From NCBI RefSeq assembly GCF_027596085.1, contig NC_072469.1, positions 20,856,781 to 20,920,780 of the forward strand: a stretch of 64,000 nt of DNA. Reading direction: 5' to 3'. Under the pieces are notes generated by a model. That model was given only the letters and a program-made list of their open reading frames with translations, was not told the origin of the DNA and ran no database searches. Shown here piece by piece: positions 28,527 through 40,155 of this stretch (the first letter of the stretch is position 1; the number at the start of each line of letters is the position of its first letter). The stretch is from Anoplopoma fimbria (lineage: Eukaryota > Chordata > Actinopteri > Perciformes > Anoplopomatidae). A program made the position numbers and the translations under genes.

Positions 28527-29214
28527 CGACACGCCGCTAATAAGATAAAATACAGTTACTTCCATAATCTACTTTCCATTCTAGCTCTCTGTTCCCTCAA
28601 AGGTCAGCACTGTTAAGACGGTTTGTTCATCGATGTTGAACATGAAAAATGTGTGTAGATTTCCTGAAGATATCCAATTTTTTCACATTTTTAAATGCTG
28701 GTGCAAACAGGGTTTTAGTCTGCTCGCCTTTGACAGCTCTTTGTTTTAGGTAATAGAGAAGATGTATCATCTCTAACTCTCTTTGACAAAAAAAAAGAGA
28801 GAAAACCTGACATTAACGAAGCATAATCTGATATGACACGGAGCATATTGCCTCCGCCATAACATGGCTTTTTCGTGATAACATTACAGCCTCTCATGTA
28901 TGTGATTAAATTAAGAGTCAAATGCAAACACAAGGTTGGTTTATCTTTTCGCACTTTTTAGTGGTGCAGTGCAAGACCAGCGCTAGGAAAGGGAAATAAC
29001 ATCTCCCCAGTCTCCTCCCAGTGTCTCTTAGCTCACACACCATGAAATTGAAAGATAAATAATCTAATTGATTAGGAGCCGATCAATGAGTTTAAAAGTT
29101 GGCAGAGACAAGTTCCTTTTGCTTCCCACACTGCCACCTTCTATCAAATGCTGCTCCTGTGCTTTGATCTGTAGAAGAAATGGAAACGTCATGTTGTCAG
29201 CATGACCCGGCGCA
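28527..29214. other. Noncoding stretch, nothing recognised
   Basis: No supported feature. Confidence 0.5.
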
Positions 29215-29224
29215 CACAAACACA

Positions 29225-29317
<93 letters not shown>

Positions 29318-29330
29318 ACAGACACACACA
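29215..29330 (+). repeat. (CA)n microsatellite
   Basis: About 116 bp of CA with a long uninterrupted centre and imperfect edges (cactcaca at the left; catacaca and gacacaca at the right). Confidence 0.97.
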
Positions 29331-31490
29331 CTTCCAGAACAGAATTAATGAGGTAAGAATGCCAGCTTAAGGCTTGCTTGGGATAAATCCATGTATAGAT
29401 AAAGCAAAGCTGAGGAAATTCAATCTGCTGTCTTAACCTTTGCCGCCAAAGCTAACACGCAGGATTTCCTCTCCTCACTATTTCATTTGTGATCACTGGC
29501 CATCCGACATTGGAGATTTTAACCGATACAGCTTCCATCCATCAAGACCACTCTAGTTGAAGCGGGAGAGCAACCGACCAAAAAAAGGAACCTAAAACCT
29601 AATCTGAATGTCTTTAGACCCGGTATCTGAGGCTTACACTGGAAACTCCCCTCTGCACTCTCTCTAATAGTGATCATATAATAAGAGAAAATAGAAACAT
29701 TGAAACTGAGCAAGAGAGAAGAGGGAGTAAAAAAAAGATGAAAAAAAGAGAAAAATGAAATAACCTTCCAGCCTTTCACTTTCAGGACAGCAGTTCAAGC
29801 CCTCTTCAGGTCAGTTACATAGCGAGGCCTTATGTAAGCACCATGTTGTTGGAAGTCAACAAGTCCAACATTGATTTGCACTTGAGTACAAGCTGTCAGC
29901 TGAGGAGTTATAGAATGCTGAAGTGAAAGGTGTAGTCATAGGGTCGCTCTGGTGGTCCACTAAACTGTCAGTAACAAAAGATTAACACTAAAGTGCTCAC
30001 ATTCCGAAGAAAATGATTTATTCAAGCTGGGCTCCTGAAATTTGATGAAAAGAAATGATGTGCAGTAGCAACGGTATCACATTCATGACATGTTCTGTCG
30101 AGGGTTCAATTGCAGAGCACAGTTTCAGATCAAACTAGTAATCTAACCACATTCTATTAAAGAAAAATGTAAATGTACTGAGGAGCTTGTTACACACAGC
30201 CTCTCTAACATCCTCTCCATCACAAGTTTCCTTTTCAAACTGCTTCTGTACCACAGCTGCATTTCCCTTATAATCAAAATGTGAAAGCTATTGAGAAGAT
30301 AAAGAGTTATATCAGATTAATGAAAGTAAATGAGAAGCCATGGAGGTCAAACACAGCTATGACATATAAGTATATAAGAAGCTTAAGGTATTGTTGAAAT
30401 GTTTACATGAGGGAGCTTTCTTTTCTGTGCAGCTTTTCGCAAACATCTGCCCACATCAGGCCAGGAAGAACCACTAAGCCGCTGCTTGACGCACTCGCAT
30501 GTGCATACACACATGCACACAGCCGAGCACAAACACAAGCACAGGTACTCGCTCGAACGCAAACAGACTGATTGCACAGTCAACTACTCCGGTCCATTTT
30601 TGCCATGCCTCATATTTTTATTTCAAACTTGATTTCATGCTTCTGCACACCGACAGGGAACCTTTCCATCGACCAAGCGACAATCCAAGCATTACTGTTA
30701 AACAATGGACATTTCATTGTTTGATACCCTATGGAAACACACCGCTACCCACTCTTAGGAAATCAATGGTCCCCTGAGTTCATTTCACCAATCACCTTCT
30801 TTTCACCCTCCACCACAACTGTGCTTCCCCACTGTTGATAAAAAAAAAAGAAGCATGCGCTACCAAGCGTATCTATGGATATGTATGCATGGCAACAGTT
30901 GCCTGGAGCTACCAAAGCTAAGAATAACTCGATTTTGGAGCAAGGGCTACAGAAAATCATTCACAAGAAACATTTGCTGTTCCAGTTAATGAGTCTCTCC
31001 TCTCATGTTGACAGTTCCTTTAGATTAATGCAGTCCTTTCATTACGATACCAGAATTATTTGACTCCTTTTTTTTTTTAATGTAGATATTCGTATTCATA
31101 TCGGAATTGGCTTTGCTGGGAGCAGTTTAGAGCACAGAATATCAAGGGATGAGAGAGCTTTGAACTGACATGATAATCATAACCGTCCTAAAACTTGATT
31201 TCACACATCTCAAATTACTTGCCAGTAGTTCAGTGTTGAACAAAAGAATACATGAGCAAACACAAGCCCAACCCTGGGCTTATATGCACACGCACAGCTG
31301 TCAAGAACTCACTGTGGCCTGCAGTCGGTAAATACAGTACACGACCATGGCAACGGCTAAATGCCACAGCACAAGTGGAGCATATTTTACCCACTGGGAA
31401 CTTACACCACAAATCTAACTAAATGTCAAAAGAATATTCAATTAAATAGAGAAAAAACACTGCTCACACAGTATCAGACTTAGGTTAGTT
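29331..31490. other. Noncoding stretch, nothing recognised
   Basis: No supported gene. Open frames such as 29519-29779 and 30499-30777 lack coding character. Short A and T runs lie near 30840 and 31070. Confidence 0.5.
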
Positions 31491-31553
31491 TTTGGTCAGA
31501 GACCCTCCTCAAGGTAAGGGCAGTTCGTGCCCTGAAGAAGGTCTCCGACCAAA
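31491..31553. other. 63-nt imperfect hairpin, possible decayed hammerhead-type repeat end
   Basis: The outer arms tttggtcagagacc (31491-31504) and ggtctccgaccaaa (31540-31553) are inverted with one mismatch. An inner stem agggca / tgccct (31517-31522 and 31528-31533) closes a 5-nt loop. The right half reads CTGAAGA, a small stem ggtc-tcc-gacc, then AAA. This resembles the hammerhead core CUGANGA-stem-GAAA with the G missing. The left half is a diverged inverse of the same words. I recall such 'cctgaagaagg...gaaacg' units in fish repeats. It could also be an unrelated inverted duplication. Confidence 0.4.
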
Positions 31554-31799
31554 GGCACGCAGTGGTGGAATGAGAAAAAATATTTTTGCACATATTCGAG
31601 CATTTGTGCACCGTATTAGTTGTTGCACTTACTGTATTTTTATTCGCTGCACTTAAAATAATAAGTATATCACTTCGGTGAGGTAAAACAAACACTGCTG
31701 TCATTTTCTCTGTCTTTAACAAATCTGGATTGTGAAGGAATTGATTCAGGAGGACTCATCAACGTTGTTTTATAAGAAAACACGTTTGCTCTAAATCCT

Positions 31800-31849
31800 G
31801 ATTATTCAAGACATTTACACAACAGATTATTCAAGACATTTACACAACA
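31800..31849 (+). repeat. Perfect 25-bp tandem duplication
   Basis: The 25-bp unit, beginning gattattcaagacatttac, is repeated once in tandem (31800-31824 and 31825-31849) without mismatches. Confidence 0.9.
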
Positions 31850-32886
31850 GCAAACTTATTGTAAACTGATGTGTTATGAAAACCATATCAGCGTTAAAGC
31901 TGTTGACCTTTCACCATCTGTCCCTTTTCCCTCTCTACCCTCTCATTTCCTACATTATTCTGTACATACATGTTTATCCATTGTCATGCTGATACTTATT
32001 CTCCCCATATAGCTGCTGTCTGCTCATTGAAGGTCTATGTAACGAGGGCTGCTGCCTTTGTACCCTCTTTGTTGCTCATTTACCAGTCGGAGCAGACTGG
32101 GTGGGCACACAGATGACTACCTGGCTGTCCTTCTGCGTCCGTGCAGCTATCATTAGCCTTTGTGAGAGAATTCCCCCCCCCGCCCCGCCCTTCACTTCCC
32201 TATTATGCGTACATCCACACTGGAGCGACAATTAGGGAGGAATTAAACTGGTGAGCCAAACCTGACCTCCCCCATGGGGAAAGTGGGTGAGCAAGGAGAG
32301 AACGGAGAGAGGAGAGCTGACAAGTGCCAGCACACAGGACACAGCTGCACCCCTTCCTGGAAGGCTGTAACCTCGAAAAAAATAAAAAGACCCAAATGAA
32401 GCTGCCTACAAAAGGAGAGAGAGAGATGTATCACTCTGTGGCTGTCCACAGTGGAAGGGAAGTCACAGGAGCGAAATAACTTCCAGCACCCCCAATCTGA
32501 CCTCCCGCGTCTGAGTACACAAGATACACCTGACCTCAATCTAATCCGGCTGGCTTCTGCTTTTTTTATGTCTTTATTTTCAGGAGTTTTTTGTTAAGTC
32601 ATGAATGAAAAAAATAACAAACATGAAAAGGACCTGGAAAACTTCCTGTGAGCTGTCCTTTTTTAAGTGAGTGGGTTATGAGGAGAGCCGGGGTTTTTAC
32701 ACCAACTATAGTCTTCTACCAGAGTCCACCATCTCTTCATTGATGAACAATCACGTCTAACTGGTCTCAGTCTTCAGATCACTAACAATGCAGGAACACA
32801 TATAAAAAACACCTACCTATGGATTTCTATGCATTTGCATCCCCATATAAATTGTAAAATATAAAAATATATATATCGAATTATAA
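31850..32886. other. Noncoding stretch, nothing recognised
   Basis: No supported gene. A C-rich patch (C runs broken by single G) lies near 32170-32190. Confidence 0.5.
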
Positions 32887-33250
32887 AGGTGAACTCAGTA
32901 GAGCACAGATTCTCACTAGGTGTGTCTCCAACGACCACTGCTTTAATGAATGAATACCATCCACAATTGCCTGCCCCCCCGTCTACACACTAAGAGTATC
33001 AGCTCTGAGCTCTGTGCAGGTGAACGTCTCAGCCCTGCTACTGCAACTTATTTAGGCTTCAAGTCAATTTTGTTAAAAATAGACATGTAAACTAGAATAG
33101 TTGAATAATACTTGATAGTTCTGTTAGCTGATAGGCAAATATACCGTCCAAAGCAATTAAACCAAGCTAACTGTTTTCTCCCACTGTGTCTCACATGTGG
33201 CCCCTAACGCCAGAGGGCCGGTTAGGAGTAGTGAGTGAGGACTCAGCTGT
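32887..33250 (+). repeat. Family E repeat, copy 2
   Basis: It is the counterpart of 8601-8997 with the same landmarks in the same order, including gcttcaagtcaattttg, a 'gttagctgatagg' word and cccactgtgtctcacatg. Compared with copy 1 it carries a C-rich insertion near 32973. A family B copy in the opposite orientation follows about 120 bp downstream. Confidence 0.55.
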
Positions 33251-33288
33251 CAATCAATGGCAGTTTCAAACAGGAAATAAAAGAGCAA

Positions 33289-33317
33289 ATAAAGCATAAC
33301 GTAATGTTATGCTTTAT
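33289..33317. repeat. Perfect inverted repeat (12-bp arms, 5-nt loop)
   Basis: ataaagcataac (33289-33300) and gttatgctttat (33306-33317) are exact reverse complements around a gtaat loop. It lies between the family E and family B copies and could be a transposon-end remnant or a simple hairpin. Confidence 0.7.
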
Positions 33318-33373
33318 CATACATAGCATATGCATTTTTCAGTGTAATGTTAAACTTATGATTTTGTTAGTTC

Positions 33374-33613
33374 CCGATTAATCTGTTGATTATATTTTGA
33401 TTAATCGTTAACCCTATTAAGTGTCGGAAAATAGCAAAAGATATTCATTTGAATTTTGAACAGCTGAAGGGGAAACATTCATAAAACTCAAAGATATTAA
33501 AAACAAACTGCAGATCCTGACATTTGAGAGGGTGGAATCTGTTCATTTTTACTTGATAAATTATTTTGCCAAGAAGAAGTCACTTACTATTCAACAACTG
33601 AATGCAGCCCTGA
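33374..33613 (-). repeat. Family B interspersed repeat, inverted copy
   Basis: Read on the minus strand, it aligns with the copies at 8398 and 59687. On the plus strand it carries cccgattaatctgttgatta, tgattaatcgttaaccctat, gtgtcggaaaatagcaaaag, aaaactcaaagatattaaaa, ctgacatttgagagggtgga and a final ttcaacaactgaatgcagcc. The GATTAATCG words near one end and the GCAGCCC-type terminus at the other suggest a DNA-transposon origin. Class inferred. Confidence 0.6.
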
Positions 33614-34928
33614 GGCTGTTTTCCTTCTCTGCATGGCTCAACCCTTTATTATTTGGGCAGGATTTGAACAGCATCCAAAGATAATTACAGGAGAAGGCTT
33701 CTGTTTGTCACCCATTTCTCAGAGAAGGCTATGACTCGCAGGGATTGCTCTCCACCACTAGACTTAAATCTCTTCATTATAATTCATTTATCATTGCTTG
33801 TTTTCCGATCAGTTCCACTGTTTGTTATGTTATTCATATTGACATAACTCTCCCCATTTACATATTATTGTAAACAGGCTCCAGCTTACTCACAGACAAC
33901 CTTAAATGGCATGCGTAAACCCTCACTAGTCATACATGTGAACGAACTCCCCCACGTCTCTCCCAAGCTGTGATGCACATGTAGTCATATACATAAACAT
34001 GAGCACTTGCCCAGCCATGTGCAGTCATACCCATCCACACATCCAACATCCCACCATGCAGATTTCGCAACCCTTTTCAGGCAAGGAAGTCTGAAAAAAA
34101 TGTTTTTCAAACACTCTAAAGCCCCCTGACTTGGTGTCGACTCCGCTGGAGTTTGAGAACAGGTAACGAAGATGCAAATCAGCAATAAAGAAGGAATCTA
34201 AAGGTAAGGAGGAGTGAAAACTGACAGCGTAAGTGCAAAGAAAGATGATGGGCCAAGAAACGAAGGAGAGGAGAGGAGAAAAGAGGAAAAAGCGGAAAAG
34301 AACATTGAAGAGTAGATAGAAGAGTAGAAGAGTGGGTACAGTAAAAGCTCTCCTCTGTGTTGGCATCCTGCCAGCCCCTGGACAGCGATGCAGCTCGCTG
34401 CTCCCCGCCTACTGACCGCCTCCTCATCTGAACGCTCACTCTGCATTAAGGGCCCCAATCAAGTATTCATTCTCCAAAACCAGCACTTATATAACCAATA
34501 CAACAACTGTGTCTCCACGCTGACCTGACTGAACAGAACAATGTTACTCCGAGCGAGGAGCAAAGAAAAAAAAATCATCCGCGCAGCAAGCAAAGGGTCA
34601 GCAGCACTGGCCCACTCAAAATAGATGATATTCTCGCACAGCAGCAAACAAGCTCTGTCTCTAAAGTGCACTAATTAATGAATAAATCACTTCAGAGGAA
34701 AAGTAGGAGGTTCAGTCCATGAAACCGAGAAATGTGCAAACACAGTGATGCCTTGGTTGCTTTAATTTGCTTTAATAATGAGAGCAAAACTCCACGTAGA
34801 TTAAGAGAAGGAGAGGAGAGAGTTGTGTTCTTAATCAAAAAGTTACTCGTCAGAACTTATTATGTGTATCCTTGAGGTCTCACAAACCAGTGAGGAAGTG
34901 CATTCAACATTCAGTGAGTAACTTTTAT
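33614..34928. other. Noncoding stretch, nothing recognised
   Basis: No supported gene. A purine-rich patch lies near 34255-34335. Overlapping frames on the minus strand are Phe/Ser/Leu-rich because of it. Confidence 0.5.
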
Positions 34929-34994
34929 AGAAGAAGAAGAAGAAGAAGAAGAAGAAGAAGAAGAAGAAGAAGAAGAAGAAGAAGAAGAAGAAGA
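34929..34994 (+). repeat. (AGA)22 microsatellite
   Basis: A 66-bp perfect purine trinucleotide tract. The poly-Arg frame through it is an artefact. Such homopurine tracts can adopt triplex structure. Confidence 0.97.
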
Positions 34995-35208
34995 GAGAAT
35001 GAATGGTGCCTGTTAAACCTGTTATACATTCTTGTTCCTGACCTTCAAATCACAAGTTAAATGCTTCTTGGGTTGTGGTTCTTAAAAAATGACCCAAAAT
35101 AAATCTTTCACGTACCACCTTTTCCCTTTAACCATGCAGCGCCGTGACTTGATCTTATCATGATCCAAATCACTAGAAAATGTCAGAACTCAGGGGCCAT
35201 TTCGTTTT

Positions 35209-35222
35209 GTCACCATAGTAAC
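35209..35222 (+). promoter_or_regulatory. Exact RFX X-box motif
   Basis: GTCACCATAGTAAC matches the RFX pattern GTNRCC-N2-RGYAAC at every position. It sits about 67 bp upstream of an exon-like segment containing an ATG in good context (gcggcgATGt). X-boxes near starts are typical of ciliary genes, though they are also frequent in conserved noncoding elements. Confidence 0.4.
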
Positions 35223-35288
35223 TAGACTTATCAGTGCACGCCATTGAAGGTCTTTGTTATTTGTCAATTGACCTCAATTCTTTTCAAG

Positions 35289-35367
35289 GATTCGACCCGT
35301 GCGGCGATGTCATCTCAGCATAAAGGCACTAATCCAGGACGAGAGCCCAGACTGGAAACAACAGCAG
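35289..35367 (+). CDS. Candidate coding exon, product unknown
   Basis: A 79-nt segment is preceded by a pyrimidine-rich acceptor (attcttttcaag) and followed by a donor (cag/gtaacc). One frame is open throughout and encodes a peptide running DSTRAAMSSQHKGTNPGR and then EPRLETTAG. It has a polar, exon-like composition and higher GC than its surroundings. An internal ATG has favourable context, so this could be an internal exon or part of a first exon downstream of the X-box at 35209. I recognise no domain, and no partner exon was found. A chance open frame of this length is common, hence the low confidence. Confidence 0.22.
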
Positions 35368-37003
35368 GTAACCTGCCAAAAAAAGACACTTTCCTCTGCA
35401 GCTCTTTCCTGCTGATGGAAATTCACTAGCTCATTGAAAGGGGTTTTATGTTTGGTCTTGACAGAAATTACACTGCCCTTAGTGTCGCCAGAGCAGAATG
35501 AGACAAGTTATTTTTTTTGTGGTTATGGGTCACATAGTAAGAGGAGCCGTATTTAACATTCTGAGCATTAATATGGCAGCAAACAACAATAGGCTTTAAA
35601 GATATAGTGGAATGTTGTCTAACTGAGTAGAGAATGAAGACTCTCTACTCTTGTGTGTTGTTATCCAAGCTTCTCCTTGCTCTATTTAAAAAGCTGGGCC
35701 GGCCACTTATGATTCTAGTGCAGGATCGTGCATGTATGACGGCCCCACCCGGCGCTCTGCACGGCTCTTATACAGCGGATACAACCGAAATGCTCACAAT
35801 CCAGTTAATGACTCTTTGCAGGTTATAATCGAAACGTTACGATTGAATTGACTGACATAATGAATGCCGCATGATCATAATAAACCCAACAGCCACCACC
35901 ATCCTTTAACCATCTATCAACCAAAAACCACAGCTCTAATGCTTCCTGATAACCTTCTTCAAGAGTCATATTATAAATGAAACATTGATACTTTACTATG
36001 CAATGTTTCCTGCAGTTCTGACCTTTATGTTACATTAGAGAATTTCAAGTCCCAACAGTAGATTTAGGCCGTTGATGTGTATTTCTTATTATTCTGTCTC
36101 CAACCTCTTTCTTTGGAAAGTGGATGGAATAGAGTGCCTATCATCCAGACTTTCAGAACCTAGATGCAACTGTGTGGGGGGAAGCCAAAGTCTCCACTGT
36201 TAAGTGGTCAGTAATGGCAAAGTAATTCAATCCGAGTGGGTCTTGCTCTCTCCACTCAAAACTTCCGGAACAATCTCTCAATGTTATGCGGGTGGACAGC
36301 TTTTCCGGAAAACAAGACATCTTAGTGGCCCTGCAAACAAGCCAGTGATGCAATGGCAATTAGAATACAATTAGGGTTGCGATTGTTCTTTAATTGAATT
36401 GGTTTCAGGCTCAACGAACTGTGAGAATAAACCATAGAAGCCACATCTTAATCTTGAGACATAATGTGTGTGGCGCTGCCTGCTGAGGCAAGACGGTGAT
36501 GCGAGGGTTTAAGAACTGTCTGAATTTGGGGCTAATCCCCATCGGAACAAAAGATTATGGTTGTGTAAGATGAGCTCCAAAGCATGGGAAGAGGAAGAGA
36601 AATACCAGACAGACAATTTGAAAAAAGCTCTAAATTTAAGTACATAGAAGCATTTTTTGTTCTTGCACCCATAAAGGTCATAAAGATTCTTCTCTCGCTC
36701 CTACTTTTTTGATCCTGCATAAATCACAGATGGCACAAATCAACTCTGCCTTTGGAACACAAGAAGATTGTTTTTCTGTCTTTGTTAATGCAGCCGGTTA
36801 TACTGTCTTCCTCTTAACTCTTTACTCAAGTAATTCCAGTAACATTTGATGACATGGGGCCTCACTTATAATACTGTGCACAGATCCCTGTGTTTCCCAT
36901 AACAGTGTGCAAATTGTGAATCTTCTCTACTTTGGTGTTTCATTGAGTGCAGGGCTTAACCTCTCCACGCACACGGAGCAGAGCGAGGAGAGACAGGAGA
37001 AGT
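35368..37003. other. Noncoding stretch, nothing recognised
   Basis: No supported gene or repeat. A CpG-richer patch lies near 35720-35790 without other signals. Confidence 0.5.
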
Positions 37004-37410
37004 GTCAACCCAGTCTCACTCATGGTCAGTGCCCCTCGGGGAATGATACCGACTCACAGAGAAACCCTTTACATATGTATGCAATGCACTGGGCTTTGAA
37101 CTAACTCCATGTAAACCCACCTGCATGATTATTAGATGGTCAGAGCAACTGATGTAGTACAAAGACCAAGATAGTCCACACAGGGCGGGCCAGAGGGGCG
37201 GTGTATGCTTCAATCAAACACAGGACTTTTTTCAAAGAGACTGCTGTTCGTGTCCCGTGCGAAACCAAAAATAAACGTTGACATTTTATCAAGCCAGTAA
37301 GTTGTTAGCGTCGTAAGTTACATGAATTACGTGATGTGAGTTGTCAGTCAAGTTAACGTCAACCACGCTGTTTTCCTCTTGGTTTTGTTGCCTGAACTTA
37401 ATTTAATCAG
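37004..37410 (-). repeat. Family I interspersed repeat, copy 2
   Basis: The plus strand shows gtcaacccagtctcactc, gttcgtgtcccgtgcgaaac, gttagcgtcgtaagttacat, gttgtcagtcaagttaacgt and gttttgttgcctgaactta. Inverted, these correspond to the 'ggcaacaaaaccacttgg' and 'gtctcctgggtgaaag' parts of the repeat at 12867-13110. From memory the family is common in percomorphs. This copy is longer and better preserved. No terminal inverted repeats or target-site duplication were identified. Confidence 0.45.
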
Positions 37411-39208
37411 AGTTTATTTTGAAATGACAATTTGGATGTGCAATGAGGGGAAACTGACACGTGTGTGTTCTGATTAATTTTGCATGCAGTTAACACAACA
37501 GTCATAATTTCGTTTTAATTAAAACACAACAGCATTTGCCTCAGGTGTACCTCATCACTGTTTTGGAATAAGGATATAACTTAAAAGGCCGATCAGCTTT
37601 AAAAGTGACATATTTTCTCTTTTTAAATGAATGCTGTGCAGTGGATCTAATTTATACTGAACGGTTCATGTTGATTTAAAAAAGTAACTGATAAATATTT
37701 TGAAAAATGAGGGATAAATAAGTAAAGGAACTTTAAAGAAACTTTTAAGTGTTTAAGGAATTTTGTGTGTTGGTAGAATGATTTATTTGAGTGGGAGATT
37801 TTAATGTGTCGTTTTTGAAACAAAAAAAAAGATAAAAGATGTGAATTGGAAACTTTGTTACCAATTGTTTATAAAGCCAGGCTAGCTAAATATGCTGCTT
37901 AAGGTAGCTAGTATACTTAACGCACAGACATACAAGTGGTATAAATTCATCATTTAAGACTGGATGAAAACGAATAAGTATTTCCCAAACTGTGAATCTA
38001 TCCATACTGCTCCCCACGTGTAATTAAGGATTAATAATAAAGTTTAAAATGTTTAACAATACAGTAGAGGAACATAACCCACATCCAATTTCAACTAAAA
38101 AGTAGAAAAAGGTTAACGAATCACCCCTTGTTGATACTAATAATGAATAAATTAAATTAAGTACATCAGCTTTTCTTACGGTTGTTTGTAAATGAGAACT
38201 GAGAGTCAGCTGTGACACAGAGGTGGCCATGTATTTTGTTCGCTAGTTATAGTTCATAGTTCACAGGTTATACTTTCCTTGTAATACGAGAAGGTTTATT
38301 AGGTGGGATAATGTCAGAGCAGCAATGACACGTCCAGCTCACTGAGCTGAAAGCATTCTGCAAATCAAGAAAAAGTGGCAGGATATCAAAGTAGATGCCA
38401 AGAAGCTTATTGCCGCGCACCGACAAAGCATAGCTGCCACCGGTTCAGGGACACCTGAGCCCAGTCCCCTTCTGTGGTGTTTGGCTTCTTTAATTGGCGA
38501 CATTCTAATCTGAGGTGTTGTTTCACTAAAGAAGGGAGACACAGGCCTTTTAATGGATGAAGCTGCTGCTAGTAAACCAGAGAGGTTCCTTTATTGTGTG
38601 TTTAAAAAGGGCAAAAGCATTTACACACTTCACAGGTTACTGTCATTAATAAATTGCTTCTGACAAAAACTGAGAAAAGTATTTAAGCCTGTATTGATCC
38701 TTAAAAGGAATAGATGCATTTTCCTTTTCTGAAATAAACTAACTTTTGCATCACATGTACAGATCCCAACTTTATTTTGTACCAAACAGCAAAGCATCAA
38801 CCACTGTCATAACCCACACAGGCACATATACACACTGCGTGGGGAAATCCCCTTTAACTAGATTAACCTCAGTCAAAGAATTAGTGAACATGCAACACTG
38901 ACTCAGACAGGCTGTACAGCAACTCTGACCATGATGCTTGTTAAACATGACCCGACTATCCCTTGCACACACATATACTTACATCCACACACACATGTGC
39001 AAAGAGGAGAAATAGTGAGCATCCTTCTGTACATGCATAATGATGTTATGAATTATGGATGTCCTGCACCATTGTCTGAAGTGAAGGTGGAAAAGGGAGT
39101 GCAGTGCCAACTGTTGTGTCATATCTCTCAAAGAGGGGGCAGAGGACTCTTTAGGTCTTCATATCTACTCGGTTTTAACCTGTTTGATATGTACCTATCT
39201 ACTGAATT
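37411..39208. other. Noncoding stretch, nothing recognised
   Basis: No supported feature. Several A-rich patches, for example near 37820. Confidence 0.5.
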
Positions 39209-39231
39209 TATATATATATATATATATATAT
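39209..39231 (+). repeat. (TA)n microsatellite
   Basis: About 23 bp of alternating TA. It gives the Ile-Tyr run in the open frame across it. Confidence 0.9.
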
Positions 39232-40155
39232 GTATAAGAACATGTTTACTTACATGTTTTTTGTACATACATGTGTACATGTGAATTGGTTACTATACAC
39301 AATGTGGTTTTGGTGACTTTGTAATGCTGTGTGAACATGTTGAGTGTTGCTTTACGTCAAGCCTCAGTAAAGTGACGGGCAGGCTGGATGCCAACACTCT
39401 CTTATTAACTGTCATTGTAGTCTTTCTCGGGAGGGCACTCAGTACAGTACACATAAAAGGCATGATGAACTTGGAGACAACACGCCTCACTGCCCCTGTC
39501 TCAACTGCTGAGACTGAGAGTCCTGTGCTCACGCGAAAAGTACGTCATGACATTTTTCTCTATAAACTGTTATAAGGATCACCGAAAGAGGAACAATGTG
39601 AATTATCCAATGTTGCTCAAAGAATCCCTCAATTCTCAGATAAGTGTAAACACGAATGGTTGGGTAGTTCTTGACATTGCAGCACACAAAGAACAAGGAA
39701 TTGTTTTTATAATCATTATTTTAGGTTGTATTTTTCATTATAGGGGAAATGCATCTCAAGATAATAATGGAAGAGAACGTACTGTAGTATTAAATTATCA
39801 ATCAATGATAAAGAACATAATATTTAAGTTGTGAGTTCAGTCATGTCATAGGAATTCCTTCTTACCCATAATGCTCTTCCCCTCTGTGTATCTCTTCCAA
39901 CAGTGTATTTAGCTTTTGACTGAAGAACACATTGAGCAGTGGTGCCGGCGAGTGAGGAGGGCCACTTCTAATGAGAAAGCTTTCCCCTGTGATGGCAGTG
40001 ATCTCTAAGAGCTTTTACCATCTCTATTTCCCAGAACACACTTTAGGGAGGCTCCAATATCTAACAATTAACAGCTTCCTCACAGGGATACCAGAGTGCA
40101 TCATTAATATCCACAAAAACATTTTTGTGGATTAGATAATGCTAATGCACATTTC
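39232..40155. other. Noncoding stretch, nothing recognised
   Basis: No supported gene. The frames at 39324-39834 overlap an opposite-strand frame and lack recognisable domains. Confidence 0.5.

Noticed and set aside
30095..30125. tRNA B-box-like word (gagggttcaattgcag)
   Set aside because: No A box, no cloverleaf and no discriminator context, so no tRNA or tRNA-derived SINE can be supported.
31560..31700. Possible start of a teleost 'cagtggtggaa' repeat right after the hairpin
   Set aside because: Only the first dozen bases match what I recall. The following sequence does not.
34872..35060. Arg-rich open frame
   Set aside because: Arises from the AGA microsatellite.
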